From Bacillota bacterium (GTDB taxonomy: Bacteria > Bacillota > Dethiobacteria > DTU022), in contig JAWSUE010000006.1 in the NCBI GenBank assembly GCA_033549065.1, forward strand, positions 62,001-126,000: 64,000 bases of DNA. The letters run 5' to 3'. Under the pieces are notes generated by a model, which had not been told where the DNA came from, did no database searches, and saw only the letters and a program-made list of their open reading frames with translations. The position numbers were made by a program, and so were the translations under genes. Within the stretch, counting starts at the first letter, position 1, and every line of letters starts with the position of its first letter. Shown here one piece after another: positions 36,691 to 46,926 of this stretch.

Positions 36691-37368
36691 TTAAAACTTT
36701 TTACTACCCGGAAGATGAGACTTCGAAGCTTTCGACTCTATTTTCAGGACATATCTTAAGATTTCCCAATACATCCTTACCCGGGCAAGGATGCCTTTCC
36801 AGAAACCAAGTTTTTCCTCTTTCATCACATGAGAAAGGTCGGGAAGTTGGACTATTTCCACTGCAACCTGCTTTTCTTCTGCATATTGGTGAAGGGCAAC
36901 TTCGATACCGAAGCGTGACAAGTTAAGATCTGAAACATTTTCAAGCAAATCACGTCTTATAGCCCTCTGGCCGGACAAAAAAGGAGCCATTTTTTGGGCA
37001 AAATCGGTTACGGTTCTTCCCTTCTCAAAAATTCCGACTGACATCTCGGCTCTACCCTCAATTACCGGTTCCAGGAGAGATTCGATATGTTTAATGTTCA
37101 GTCCGATCAAATCGGCATCAATAATTAAAATTACTTCTTCCCGGCAGTGATCCAGCCCGACTTTAATAGCGCCACCCTTACCACGGTTCTCCAGCAATTC
37201 TATGATTTCCACATTGTCAAAAACTGAAGCGGCTTCTACAGTGCGGTCTTCAGAACCATCGCTAACAACGATAATCCGATCAACCAGGGAAGTATGCTGC
37301 AGGGCATAAATCACTTTGCCGATTGTTTGCTCTTCATTATATGCCGGTACAATCGCCGCTACTTTCAT
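36691..37368 (-). CDS. Family 2 glycosyltransferase
   Basis: A GT-A fold glycosyltransferase with VAAIVPAYNEEQTIGKVI at the N-terminus, DGSEDRT and the metal-binding IDADLIG. At 225 residues it lacks the C-terminal membrane helices of dolichol-phosphate mannosyltransferases. It overlaps the ispG stop by ATGA. Donor and acceptor are unknown; linkage to isoprenoid genes could point to a polyprenyl-phosphate acceptor, which is inference. Confidence 0.87.
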   Translation of the reverse strand: MKVAAIVPAYNEEQTIGKVIYALQHTSLVDRIIVVSDGSEDRTVEAASVFDNVEIIELLENRGKGGAIKVGLDHCREEVILIIDADLIGLNIKHIESLLEPVIEGRAEMSVGIFEKGRTVTDFAQKMAPFLSGQRAIRRDLLENVSDLNLSRFGIEVALHQYAEEKQVAVEIVQLPDLSHVMKEEKLGFWKGILARVRMYWEILRYVLKIESKASKSHLPGSKKF

Positions 37369-38471
37369 TTTGGTCCTCCCTGCTTCTTTTGCCGGTTATA
37401 ACGACCTGTTTCATTATCAAGCTCTTCTTTAAGAACTTCAAGTAATTTCTCCTGTTTTACTGTTTTTACAACTTTCCCATGTTTGAAAAGCATACCTCTT
37501 TTTTTCCCCGCACATATACCGATATCGGCTTCTTTGGCTTCACCTGGTCCATTTACAGCACAGCCCATAACGGCCACTTTAATTGGTATGCTGTAGTTCT
37601 TAAGAAGCTGTTCTGCTGAGTTTGCCAGGTTGATCAGGTCTACCGTGCACCTGCCGCATGTAGGGCATGCGATCAATTCCGGTCCAAATATCCGTAATCC
37701 AAGGGACTGAAGAATACAGCGTGCTGTAATTACTTCTTCAACCGGCGATGCTGTTAAAGAAATCCTGATGGTATCACCGATTCCTTCAGCCAGTAAGGTC
37801 CCTGTCCCGATTGCTCCCTTAATAATGCCGGTTTGTATTGTCCCTGCTTCTGTGATACCAATGTGAAGTGGATAATCCCGTTTCTCGGAGAATAAGCGGT
37901 AGGCGCTAATCGTTGTGTAGACATCGGAAGATTTCAAAGAGACTACAAAGTTGCTGAATCCATCAGCTTCGAGCACTTCCAGGTATGCGAGAGCAGATTC
38001 AACCAACGCTGCTGAATATGGCCCCCCGTATTTTTGCAGAATTTTTTTATTCAACGAACCGGCATTAACGCCAATTCTGATCGGAACCTTATACTTATCA
38101 GCCATCCCGGCCAGTTCAAGTAATTTACCTGTCCCACCGATATTTCCGGGGTTAATTCTGATTTTCGCTGCACCGTTCTCTATAGCCATGTACGCCAAAC
38201 GGGCATCAAAATGAATATCAGCAACCAGAGGTACAGGACTGCCGGCAACAAGTTTTTTTAACGCTTTTACCGCATTTTCATCAGGAATGGCCACCCTGAT
38301 CAGCTCACACCCGGCTTCGGCCAGTTTAAAAATCTGTTCTCTGGTTTTCCCAACATCAGAAGTGTCAGTACTGGTCATCGACTGAATTACAACCGGCGCA
38401 CTTCCACCAATTATCAACCCACCGACATGAATGCTGCGGGTTAATTTCCGTTTAATTTTATCCACACCCAT
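37365..38471 (-). CDS. ispG: 4-hydroxy-3-methylbut-2-enyl-diphosphate synthase
   Basis: IspG (GcpE) is the [4Fe-4S] enzyme making HMBPP in the non-mevalonate isoprenoid pathway. The cluster ligands are CPTCGRC near residue 265 and Cys in VMGCAVNGPGE. The start MGVDKIKRKLTRSIHVGGL is typical. The 368-residue protein is the two-domain bacterial form. It follows rseP and dxr, joining two steps of the same pathway. Confidence 0.96.
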   Translation of the reverse strand: MGVDKIKRKLTRSIHVGGLIIGGSAPVVIQSMTSTDTSDVGKTREQIFKLAEAGCELIRVAIPDENAVKALKKLVAGSPVPLVADIHFDARLAYMAIENGAAKIRINPGNIGGTGKLLELAGMADKYKVPIRIGVNAGSLNKKILQKYGGPYSAALVESALAYLEVLEADGFSNFVVSLKSSDVYTTISAYRLFSEKRDYPLHIGITEAGTIQTGIIKGAIGTGTLLAEGIGDTIRISLTASPVEEVITARCILQSLGLRIFGPELIACPTCGRCTVDLINLANSAEQLLKNYSIPIKVAVMGCAVNGPGEAKEADIGICAGKKRGMLFKHGKVVKTVKQEKLLEVLKEELDNETGRYNRQKKQGGPK

Positions 38472-38485
38472 ACACCACTTCTGAT

Positions 38486-39505
38486 TTAATTTCCGGGAAG
38501 AATGTCAAAACGTAAAAGATCCTGGTAAGTAATGAATAATATAAGCAGTATAAGCAATGCAAAACCGATAAAGTGGATAAATCCTTCTTTTTCCGGATCG
38601 ATTTTTTTACCCCTTACAGCTTCGATCAGCAGGAAAAACAAGCGTCCACCATCTAAGGCCGGAATCGGTAATAAGTTCATAATTCCAAGACTGATACTGA
38701 TCAATCCGGTTAACATCAGCAGGTTTACGAAACCGGTTTGAGCTACCTCTCCTATAACAAAAATTATCCCCACCGGTCCGGCAACATCAAGAGGTGCCTG
38801 GCCGGTTACAACCTGGTACATGGAAACAATGATCAGCATAAAACGATCGACGCTGGTCCGCAGAGAGCTGAAAAATTTATACTTGTGGATTTGCGGCCCT
38901 ATACCGATCATTCCCCTACCTGATTCTTCATCCAGCTGAGGAGTAAGAATTATTTCCATTTCCTGACCATTTCGTTCTATTTCCAGGATGATTTCCCGAT
39001 CCGGTCGGGCGGATATTAAAGTAACTACATCATCCCAGTCAGCAACCGGCAAACCGTCGATTGTTCTGATCAGATCCCCCTTTGCAAGACCGGATACTTC
39101 AGCAGGTGTATCCTCAATGATATAGCCGACTTGCGAAACATCGGTAACGGGAACACCGACTATAAAGAAGAAAATGATGAAAAAAACAACTATTGCCAGC
39201 AGCAGGTTCATTCCGGCCCCCGACATTAGAACCGCAGCCCTGCTCCAAACCGGTTTCTGAGGAAAACTGTCGGGTTCGGATGACTCATTTGGTCCTTCAC
39301 CCAACATGCGGCAGAAACCGCCAAGTGGAATTGCCCTCAGTGAATAGTCAATTTCATTCTTTCGCCATCCGAATATTTTCGGGCCGAAGCCGATCGCAAG
39401 TTCCAAAACCCGGATTCCGGTCCATCTGGCAACAAAGTAATGGCCCAATTCATGGACCAGGATAAGCAATCCAAATACAAATACTGATGCGATAAAAGTT
39501 TGCAC
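38486..39505 (-). CDS. rseP: Site-2 intramembrane metalloprotease RseP
   Basis: An intramembrane zinc protease that cuts anti-sigma factors and leftover signal peptides. HELGH lies near residue 18, a PDZ domain near residues 125-205 (VSGLAKGDLIRTIDGLPV) and the second zinc motif MNLLPIPALDGGRL near residue 275. The start is GTG at 39505. At 339 residues it has the short single-PDZ form of Firmicutes. Confidence 0.95.
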   Translation of the reverse strand: MQTFIASVFVFGLLILVHELGHYFVARWTGIRVLELAIGFGPKIFGWRKNEIDYSLRAIPLGGFCRMLGEGPNESSEPDSFPQKPVWSRAAVLMSGAGMNLLLAIVVFFIIFFFIVGVPVTDVSQVGYIIEDTPAEVSGLAKGDLIRTIDGLPVADWDDVVTLISARPDREIILEIERNGQEMEIILTPQLDEESGRGMIGIGPQIHKYKFFSSLRTSVDRFMLIIVSMYQVVTGQAPLDVAGPVGIIFVIGEVAQTGFVNLLMLTGLISISLGIMNLLPIPALDGGRLFFLLIEAVRGKKIDPEKEGFIHFIGFALLILLILFITYQDLLRFDILPGN

Positions 39506-39507
39506 TC

Positions 39508-40674
39508 TTATTCATTCCTTCCTGACAACTTTGAAATTATTTCGTAAGCTTTTTTCCGTGACCAGCTATCCGCTCTGTAAATATCTTCTGATTCCGGTTT
39601 GAGAACTGAATCATGTTCCTGCATTGTCAAACTGATTACTTTCGGTATATCGGTAAATTTAATTTTTTCTTTCAAAAAATTTTCAACAGCAATTTCATTG
39701 GCGCCATTTAGGACTGTCGGTAATGTTCCTCCAGTACGGGCAGCTTCGTAAGCCAGATCAAGGCATGGAAAAGCATTTCGGTCGGGCTTCTCAAAGGCCA
39801 TCGCTTTTCCTACCGGATCAAATCTTTTAAAAACTGTATCCCTGCGTTCAGGAAAAGTTAACGCATACTGAATCGGCAGACGCATGTCCGGCATCCCCAG
39901 TTGAGCTAGAATAGATCCATCTATATATTCTACCATAGAATGAACGATACTTTGTCGGTGAATTACTACTTCTATTTTTTCAAGATCTATGCCGAACAAC
40001 CATTTTGCCTCAATTACCTCTAAACCTTTATTCATTAATGTTGCCGAATCAATGGTAATTTTACTGCCCATCTGCCAGTTAGGATGTTTAAGAGCATCAT
40101 CAGGCGTAATACTCTCAAGTTCAGAACCTGGTCGTCCGAAAAAAGGCCCTCCTGATGCTGTAAGGTATATTTTACTTACTTCACTGATCGGTCGTCTGCC
40201 CATACACTGCCATATTGCAGAATGCTCACTATCAACAGGATATATTTTTTCCAGGCTGAGCAATCCTTCCCTCTTCAGAATTTCTCCTCCACATACAATT
40301 GATTCCTTATTCGACAGCGCTACGGTTTTTCCTAATTTAAGAGCTGATAAAAGGGGTTTAAAGCCGCTGAAACCCACCTGAGCCATAACAATCAAATCTG
40401 CCCCGGGCCATACCGCAGCTTCTTCCTGTCCTTCTGGTCCTGACCCGATCCGGCATTTACCAGAATCGATCAGTTTTACAAGGCGGGAAGCAGCATCCCG
40501 GTCATTCAGTGCCGCAAATTCTGGCTCGAACTTTTTAATCTGTTCTGCCAGCCGGGTTTCATTTTTGTTTGCAGTAAGAGCTACAACCTTGTACCCGGAT
40601 CCCAGTGCATCAATCACTTCAAGAGTCTGTTCGCCTATAGAGCCTGTTGAGCCCATAATTGCTATACGTTTCAT
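39508..40674 (-). CDS. dxr: 1-deoxy-D-xylulose-5-phosphate reductoisomerase
   Basis: Converts DXP to MEP with NADPH, the first committed step of the MEP pathway. Motifs: GSTGSIGEQTLEVI (NADPH), NKESIVCGG, SEHSAIWQC and MNKGLEVIEA (metal and substrate). It has 388 residues and ends 2 bases before rseP. Confidence 0.97.
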   Translation of the reverse strand: MKRIAIMGSTGSIGEQTLEVIDALGSGYKVVALTANKNETRLAEQIKKFEPEFAALNDRDAASRLVKLIDSGKCRIGSGPEGQEEAAVWPGADLIVMAQVGFSGFKPLLSALKLGKTVALSNKESIVCGGEILKREGLLSLEKIYPVDSEHSAIWQCMGRRPISEVSKIYLTASGGPFFGRPGSELESITPDDALKHPNWQMGSKITIDSATLMNKGLEVIEAKWLFGIDLEKIEVVIHRQSIVHSMVEYIDGSILAQLGMPDMRLPIQYALTFPERRDTVFKRFDPVGKAMAFEKPDRNAFPCLDLAYEAARTGGTLPTVLNGANEIAVENFLKEKIKFTDIPKVISLTMQEHDSVLKPESEDIYRADSWSRKKAYEIISKLSGRNE

Positions 40675-40685
40675 TGATAAACTCC

Positions 40686-41486
40686 TTAGAACAGGTTAAC
40701 CAGGAGAAAATAGTAATAAACAAATGGTGCTGCAATCATTAAACTATCAAAACGATCCAGTATGCCCCCATGCCCTGGGATCAACTCACCGGAATCCTTA
40801 ACCTGAAACTGTCTTTTCAGGGCAGATTCCAGAAGATCACCAATCTGGGAGAAAACTGCAATGCCCGTCGCAAGGATAATTGCTTTTAACGGGGAAAGCA
40901 TGATTAAGTCAGGGTAAAATAGCGCAAAGATGAAGAAGATGACTGCTGTTCCAATTATCCCGGCCAGTGATCCTTCAACTGATTTTTTAGGGCTGATTTG
41001 AGGAGCAAACTTGTGAGAGCCCCAATTTATACCGATAAAGTAAGCAATAGTATCATGTATCCAGACCCCACCAAGTAGAATATACGTAAATATAATCCCT
41101 TCAGGCAGAAGCCTTAACATCAACATATAACCAAGCAGACCGCCTATATAAATTATACCCCACATCGACAGCGCTGAATCTGCAACACTGATCCGGTCCA
41201 TTCTGAAGAGAGCTGCAACAAAAAGAAAAAAGAATAATAATATCAAAGAGGGGAAAAATAGAACCTGTTGGCCTAAAAAAATAAGTACAATAATAAGGGT
41301 TACCCCTAAATGATTTAACAGAAAAGGAACTTGATAATCCTGACTCTGCAAAAGGTTGTTGTATTCCAATATCCCGAGATTCGCGACAAGTAATAAAAAA
41401 AGAGCGTAAAAAGGACCCCCCAGGTAGACCAAACCAAGAATTATCGGTATCCCGATCAGGGCAGACAATATCCTCAGGTATAGCAT
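40686..41486 (-). CDS. cdsA: Phosphatidate cytidylyltransferase
   Basis: Makes CDP-diacylglycerol for phospholipid synthesis. About eight hydrophobic helices precede the family signature at the C-terminus (SQIGDLLESALKRQF, then HGGILDRFDS with its catalytic Asp). It has 266 residues. The start ATG follows AAAGGTGG. Confidence 0.95.
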   Translation of the reverse strand: MLYLRILSALIGIPIILGLVYLGGPFYALFLLLVANLGILEYNNLLQSQDYQVPFLLNHLGVTLIIVLIFLGQQVLFFPSLILLFFFLFVAALFRMDRISVADSALSMWGIIYIGGLLGYMLMLRLLPEGIIFTYILLGGVWIHDTIAYFIGINWGSHKFAPQISPKKSVEGSLAGIIGTAVIFFIFALFYPDLIMLSPLKAIILATGIAVFSQIGDLLESALKRQFQVKDSGELIPGHGGILDRFDSLMIAAPFVYYYFLLVNLF

Positions 41487-41522
41487 ATAAAACCACCTTT
41501 CATCCCTTTATGTGAGATAAAT

Positions 41523-42266
41523 TTAAAGGGATCCATAGCGTCTTTTACGCTGCTGATAGCTATCGATAGCCTCCAGTAAGTGCAGAAGTGAAAAATCAGG
41601 CCATAAAATTTCAGTAAACCATAGTTCGCTGTACGCCAGCTGCCAGAGAAGAAAATTACTAATGCGCAGTTCACCGCTGGTTCTGATCAGCAAATCGGGA
41701 TCTGGCATACCAGCCGTGTAGAGATAAGAAGAAAATACTTTTTCATTGATTTCCCCTTTAATTTTTCCATTAAGTTTTTCCGAGATTAAATTGTTCACGG
41801 CCATCAGTATTTCAGATCGAGCGCCGTAATTAAGGGCAAAATTAAGAATCATACCAGTATTGTTTATTGTTTTTTCGACACCGTTACTGACTGCTTTTTG
41901 AACCTTTCCGGGCAATCCGGATTTATCACCAACAAGCTGCACCTTTACATTGTTACGCATTAATTCCGGCAGCTCTTTTTCAAAATATTTTTCAGGCAGG
42001 CTCATCAGGTAATTTACTTCCCATGCTGGCCTTCTCCAGTTTTCTGTTGAAAAAGCAAAAAGTGTGAGGATTTTAACTCCAAGGTTGCTGCAATTTTTTA
42101 CGGTTTCACGGACTGTTTCCACACCCTGCCTGTGCCCTTCCCGGCGTGGGAGACCTTTTTCAACAGCCCAACGCCCGTTGCCATCCATTATAATTGCTAC
42201 ATGCTTTGGGACATTTTTAAAATCTATTATTTTTTTCAGTTCTTCAATTCGTTTTTCATTATCCAT
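41523..42266 (-). CDS. uppS: Isoprenyl (undecaprenyl) diphosphate synthase
   Basis: A cis-prenyltransferase that builds the undecaprenyl carrier. AIIMDGNGRWA holds the catalytic Asp; AFSTENWRRP and RTSGELRISNFLLWQLAYSE are family blocks. It has 247 residues and precedes cdsA in the conserved order. A short N-terminal lead (MDNEKRIEELKKII) is family-like. Confidence 0.96.
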   Translation of the reverse strand: MDNEKRIEELKKIIDFKNVPKHVAIIMDGNGRWAVEKGLPRREGHRQGVETVRETVKNCSNLGVKILTLFAFSTENWRRPAWEVNYLMSLPEKYFEKELPELMRNNVKVQLVGDKSGLPGKVQKAVSNGVEKTINNTGMILNFALNYGARSEILMAVNNLISEKLNGKIKGEINEKVFSSYLYTAGMPDPDLLIRTSGELRISNFLLWQLAYSELWFTEILWPDFSLLHLLEAIDSYQQRKRRYGSL

Positions 42267-42288
42267 GCGTTCACCATGTAATTAAAGA

Positions 42289-42317
42289 GGCTCTCCCTTC
42301 CCAATCAAGAGAGAGCC
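42289..42317 (-). terminator. Possible terminator between frr and uppS
   Basis: A 7-bp stem (GGCTCTC with GAGAGCC) and a 15-base loop, followed on the minus strand by CTCTTTAATT. The weak T run suggests partial termination only. Confidence 0.5.
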
Positions 42318-42379
42318 GCCTCTTGTATAGTCAACTATTACAACCCGGCTCAGTCATTCTGGTGGGCCATGTTGTATTT

Positions 42380-42937
42380 TTAAACTTCCATCATTTCTTT
42401 CTCTTTGAATTCAAGGATTCCGTCAATATCTTCTATTTTTTTGTCAGTAAGTTCCTGTACTTTATCCTGACCTTTTCTTCTTTCATCCTCAGTAATTTCA
42501 CTGTTTTTTTCGAGCTGTTTAATGCCGTCATTAGCATCACGCCTGATATTACGTATACCAACCTTACTCTCTTCCGCTTTCTTTCGCACGAATCTGACCA
42601 GTTCTATCCTGCGCTCTTCAGTAAGCTGTGGAATGGCCAGCCTGATTACATTGCCGTCATTGGTAGGAGTTAACCCAAGGTCTGATTTAAGAATTGCCTT
42701 TTCAATATCAGCAAGAGCCTGTTTATCCCATGGTTGAATCACCAGTAAACGTGATTCCGGTGCAGATATACCGGCCAACTGGTTCAGTGGAGTAGCAGTT
42801 CCATAATACTCTACTTCTATTTTATCCAACAGGGAAGGAGTAGCTCTTCCTGCCCGCAAAGTAGATAACTCCCTTTGAAAAGCAGCAATGACCTTATCCA
42901 TTCTCTCTTCTGTGTCTTTATAGATTTGCTCCAGCAT
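42380..42937 (-). CDS. frr: Ribosome recycling factor
   Basis: RRF splits post-termination ribosomes with EF-G. The 185 residues show LRAGRATPSLLDKIEVEYYG, PLNQLAGISAPESRLLVIQPWD and VRRKAEE-like helices with NIRRDAND. It lies 3 bases after pyrH. Confidence 0.98.
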   Translation of the reverse strand: MLEQIYKDTEERMDKVIAAFQRELSTLRAGRATPSLLDKIEVEYYGTATPLNQLAGISAPESRLLVIQPWDKQALADIEKAILKSDLGLTPTNDGNVIRLAIPQLTEERRIELVRFVRKKAEESKVGIRNIRRDANDGIKQLEKNSEITEDERRKGQDKVQELTDKKIEDIDGILEFKEKEMMEV

Positions 42938-42940
42938 AAA

Positions 42941-43744
<804 letters not shown>

Positions 43745-43746
43745 TT

Positions 43747-43776
43747 AAAAAAAAGAACACTTTTCAGTGTCCTTTT
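43747..43776 (-). terminator. Intrinsic terminator after tsf
   Basis: On the minus strand an approximately 10-bp stem with one G-U pair, a GAAA tetraloop and then eight T. It begins 13 bases past the tsf stop and ends the rpsB-tsf unit. Confidence 0.93.
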
Positions 43777-43788
43777 CTTGAATTTCTC

Positions 43789-44412
43789 TTAGCAGCCGCC
43801 CGAATTATCGGATTCGACCCCTTCGCCTACTTCAAATCGGCTGAACCGCCTGATCACTATATTTTCACCGATCTTGGCTATCAAACCGGAGAGAAGTTCG
43901 CTGATCGTTATATCTTCATCTTTTACGAAGTTCTGTTCAAGCAGGCAGTTCTCCCGGTAGTATTTATCAAGACGTCCTTCAACTATTTTTTCGATAACTT
44001 TTTCCGGTTTACCCTCGTTCAGGGCTTGAGCTTTAATAATTTGTCTTTCTTTATCAAGGATATCTTCGGGAACATCTTCCTTGGTCAGGTATGTCGGGTT
44101 GGTAGCTGTTACCTGCAGGCATAGGTTGCGGACAAATTCTCGAAATTCGTCGTTCCGGGCTACGAAATCAGTTTCACAATTAACCTCAACTATAACACCG
44201 ATCTTTCCCCCGAGATGAATGTATGAATCCACAATCCCCTGATTTGCTGCACGGCCTGCTCTCTTTGCCGCTGCGGCAAGTCCTTTTTCCCTGAGGAGAT
44301 CAACTGCTTTCTCTTCATTTCCTTTAGCTTCCTGCAGAGCTTTCTTACAATCCATCATACCGGCTCCGGTTTTTTCACGTAACGCCTTTACTATTTTAGC
44401 ATCGATATGCAT
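43789..44412 (-). CDS. tsf: Elongation factor Ts
   Basis: EF-Ts exchanges GDP for GTP on EF-Tu. The UBA-like start [19 protein letters not shown] and the core [16 protein letters not shown] are present. At 207 residues it is the short Gram-positive form with one reduced dimerisation subdomain. It follows rpsB by 56 bases. Confidence 0.98.
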   Translation of the reverse strand: MHIDAKIVKALREKTGAGMMDCKKALQEAKGNEEKAVDLLREKGLAAAAKRAGRAANQGIVDSYIHLGGKIGVIVEVNCETDFVARNDEFREFVRNLCLQVTATNPTYLTKEDVPEDILDKERQIIKAQALNEGKPEKVIEKIVEGRLDKYYRENCLLEQNFVKDEDITISELLSGLIAKIGENIVIRRFSRFEVGEGVESDNSGGC

Positions 44413-44468
44413 CTATGTACACTCCTTCATTAATCCTGTAAATAAATAACTCAGCCACTTCTTGTTTA

Positions 44469-45359
44469 TTAACTATCTTCCTCTGCACTGTCGCTGCTTT
44501 CTTCAGCAGTAACTTCCTCCGCTTCTTCTGCAACTGCTTCTATAACTTTTTCCGCTTCTTCTGCCGGAACTTCTTTTTCAGCTTTTGAACTTATTTCTTC
44601 AGCCGTTTCTTCTACAACTGTTTCCTCTTTTTCTTCAGCTACCTCTTCAGGAATATCCGGAATATCGGGAGCTTCACTGATCTGTTTTCCTTCCAGAACA
44701 GCATCGGCCATAACAGAGGTGATCAGTTTCACCGCCCTTATCGCATCATCATTCCCCGGAATCAGGTAATCGATTTCATCGGGATCACAGTTTGTATCAA
44801 CAATTGCAATAACAGGAATATCAAGCTTTCTCGCTTCAGCAACTGCAATTTTTTCCTTGCGAGGGTCGACAATGTAAATCGCATCGGGAAGACCTTTCAT
44901 TTCACGAATCCCGCTCAGAAACTTCATCAGTTTCTCTTTTTCATTACGCAGGTTAAGGACTTCCTTCTTGGTCAGCCGTTCAAATGTACCGTCAACTTCC
45001 ATGTTCTCCAATTGCAGCATCCGGTCTATTCTTTTGCGGATAGTCCCGAAATTCGTTAACATACCGCCTAACCAGCGGTGGTTAACATAGTGCGTTCCGC
45101 ATCTTTCAGCCTCGGTACGGATCGATTCCTGCGCCTGTTTTTTTGTGCCGACAAAAATAATGCTGCCGCCTTCGGCAACAAGGTCACGCACAAAATTATA
45201 GGTTGTATCCATCATTTTTACAGTTTTCTGCAGGTCGATAATGTAGATACCGTTACGTTCGGTGAAGATGTATGGTTTCATCTTCGGATTCCAGCGGCGG
45301 GTTTGATGTCCGAAATGAACACCCGCTTCCAAAAGCTGTTTCATACTTACCTTAGCCAA
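44469..45359 (-). CDS. rpsB: 30S ribosomal protein uS2 with long acidic tail
   Basis: S2 family blocks: [30 protein letters not shown] and [20 protein letters not shown]. The frame opens at 45407, but AAAGGAGG seven bases before TTG 45359 gives 296 residues starting [13 protein letters not shown]. The core should end near residue 235; about 60 further residues are mostly Glu, Ala and Val, an unusually acidic tail. Confidence 0.96.
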   Translation of the reverse strand: MAKVSMKQLLEAGVHFGHQTRRWNPKMKPYIFTERNGIYIIDLQKTVKMMDTTYNFVRDLVAEGGSIIFVGTKKQAQESIRTEAERCGTHYVNHRWLGGMLTNFGTIRKRIDRMLQLENMEVDGTFERLTKKEVLNLRNEKEKLMKFLSGIREMKGLPDAIYIVDPRKEKIAVAEARKLDIPVIAIVDTNCDPDEIDYLIPGNDDAIRAVKLITSVMADAVLEGKQISEAPDIPDIPEEVAEEKEETVVEETAEEISSKAEKEVPAEEAEKVIEAVAEEAEEVTAEESSDSAEEDS

Positions 45360-45386
45360 ACTAACTCCTCCTTTTGTTTTTACCGC

Positions 45387-45445
45387 CACCCGGGTTATCG
45401 CCTTCAACCGAGCTATTCGCCAACCGATTGCCGACTGGCCGGGTG
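45387..45445 (-). promoter_or_regulatory. Structured rpsB leader
   Basis: The 5' leader folds on a 7-bp closing helix (CACCCGG with CCGGGTG, at 45439-45445 and 45387-45393) enclosing GC-rich inner hairpins, ending close to the AAAGGAGG site. This is the form expected for an S2 autoregulatory leader; the function is inferred. Confidence 0.45.
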
Positions 45446-45470
45446 TGAGTATTATAAATTTACCACGGGT

Positions 45471-45499
45471 AGTATAGCATAGTTCTTCCCTGATGGCAA
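45471..45499 (-). promoter_or_regulatory. Sigma-A promoter P2 of rpsB-tsf
   Basis: On the minus strand, TTGCCA (45494-45499), exactly 17 bases, TATACT (45471-45476). The start would be near 45464, giving an approximately 105-base leader. Confidence 0.8.
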
Positions 45500-45539
45500 T
45501 CTAAAAACCTATGAACTTTGTTGCAAATAACTAAAGTAT

Positions 45540-45568
45540 ATTATAGAATCAAACATGCACATCGACAA
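45540..45568 (-). promoter_or_regulatory. Sigma-A promoter P1 of rpsB-tsf
   Basis: On the minus strand, TTGTCG (45563-45568), 17 bases, perfect TATAAT (45540-45545), 69 bases upstream of P2. It points to dual promoters for this ribosomal unit. Confidence 0.75.
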
Positions 45569-45602
45569 GGCTTAACCGGCCGCAAATTTCCCGGAGGAAG
45601 AT

Positions 45603-46868
45603 ATGGCTGTTATTAAACCTTTTAGAGGAATCAGGTATGATCCAAACACTATAACGGATATCAGCTCGGTGATAACACCGCCATACGATGTAATTGATAC
45701 TGCCGAGCAAGAACGGCTCCACCGCAAAAGTGAATTCAACATTATACATCTTGAATACGGTATCTCAAAAGCCAGTGATACGGAAAAAGATAACCGTTAC
45801 ACACGGGCGGCTGAAACCATTAACCGTTGGCTGGAACAAAATGTTCTCGTCTACGACCCTAAACCCTTTTTCTATCTGTATGAACAATCATTCTCCCACG
45901 AAGGTAAAAATTATCATCGGACAGGCCTCGTCGCCACCTTGAAATTAGAGCCATATAGCAAGAGGGTAATCCTGCCGCATGAGCTTACCATGACAGGCCC
46001 GAAACAAGATCGTCTTGAACTGCTGCGCAGTACCCGGACCAACATCAGTCCCATCTTCACTCTCTTTCCTGATCCTGAAGCCAAAATTAAAACGTTATCT
46101 CTACATAAGTCTGAGGCTCCGATAGTGGAAGCAGTTGAAGAAAACGGACAAACTCATCGCCTCTGGCTTCTAAAGGATCATGCTTTCCAGGTTGAGCTTG
46201 CTGAATACCTTGCCTCGCAGCAGCTTTTAATTGCCGATGGCCATCACCGGTACGAAACTGCCCTGAAATATTTTGAAAGTGCCGGCAGCAACCCTATTCC
46301 CGGTTCCGCATATATCATGACAATGATGGTCAGTATGAAAGATTCAGGATTGCTCATGCTTCCTACGCACCGTCTACTCGATTCCTTAACGGAAGAAGAA
46401 TTTAATCGCCTCAATTCGACCGTGAATGAACAATTTAAAGTCATCGATTTCGGTCCGACAGTTGAACTGAATAAAACACTTTATCTCAAAGAACTGAATA
46501 ATATAAGCCGCCTCAACAGAGGCTTTGGTTGGATTACCCGTGAACAGGCTTTTGTACTATTCCCCAAATCTTCCCAGGCAAACCGGGAACTACCCGTTTC
46601 GCTTCTACACGACCAGCTGCTTAAGCCATTTCATAAAACGGCAAGAACCGAAGATCCTGCTGAAGACAGGTTGCATTACACTCATAATTTTGATTCCGCA
46701 GTTAATGCTTTATTATCAGGAAAGTCTCATTCAGCCTTTATTCTTGATACCATACCTGTTGAAGATGTTTTCGAGCGCGCCCGACAGGGCCTGGTCATGC
46801 CTCAGAAGTCTACCTACTTTTATCCCAAACTGCCCAGCGGGCTGGTCCTCTACCGCTTTAATTCCTGA
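45603..46868 (+). CDS. DUF1015 family protein
   Basis: A 421-residue protein of the DUF1015 family. The N-terminal hallmark AVIKPFRGIRYD with VITPPYDVID and the central LLIADGHHRYETAL are clear. No function is established. The DGHHR segment resembles the phosphate-binding motif of the ParB/Srx fold, also used by free serine kinases, so a nucleotide- or phosphate-dependent activity is possible but unproven. CGGAGG precedes the ATG. It is divergent from rpsB and convergent with the deacetylase gene across repeat copy 1. Confidence 0.9.
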   Translation: MAVIKPFRGIRYDPNTITDISSVITPPYDVIDTAEQERLHRKSEFNIIHLEYGISKASDTEKDNRYTRAAETINRWLEQNVLVYDPKPFFYLYEQSFSHEGKNYHRTGLVATLKLEPYSKRVILPHELTMTGPKQDRLELLRSTRTNISPIFTLFPDPEAKIKTLSLHKSEAPIVEAVEENGQTHRLWLLKDHAFQVELAEYLASQQLLIADGHHRYETALKYFESAGSNPIPGSAYIMTMMVSMKDSGLLMLPTHRLLDSLTEEEFNRLNSTVNEQFKVIDFGPTVELNKTLYLKELNNISRLNRGFGWITREQAFVLFPKSSQANRELPVSLLHDQLLKPFHKTARTEDPAEDRLHYTHNFDSAVNALLSGKSHSAFILDTIPVEDVFERARQGLVMPQKSTYFYPKLPSGLVLYRFNS

Positions 46869-46926
46869 TTCTATTTATGAGCTATACTTGCTACTTATAC
46901 ATTTACTTATACTTTTTAATTTTCGC

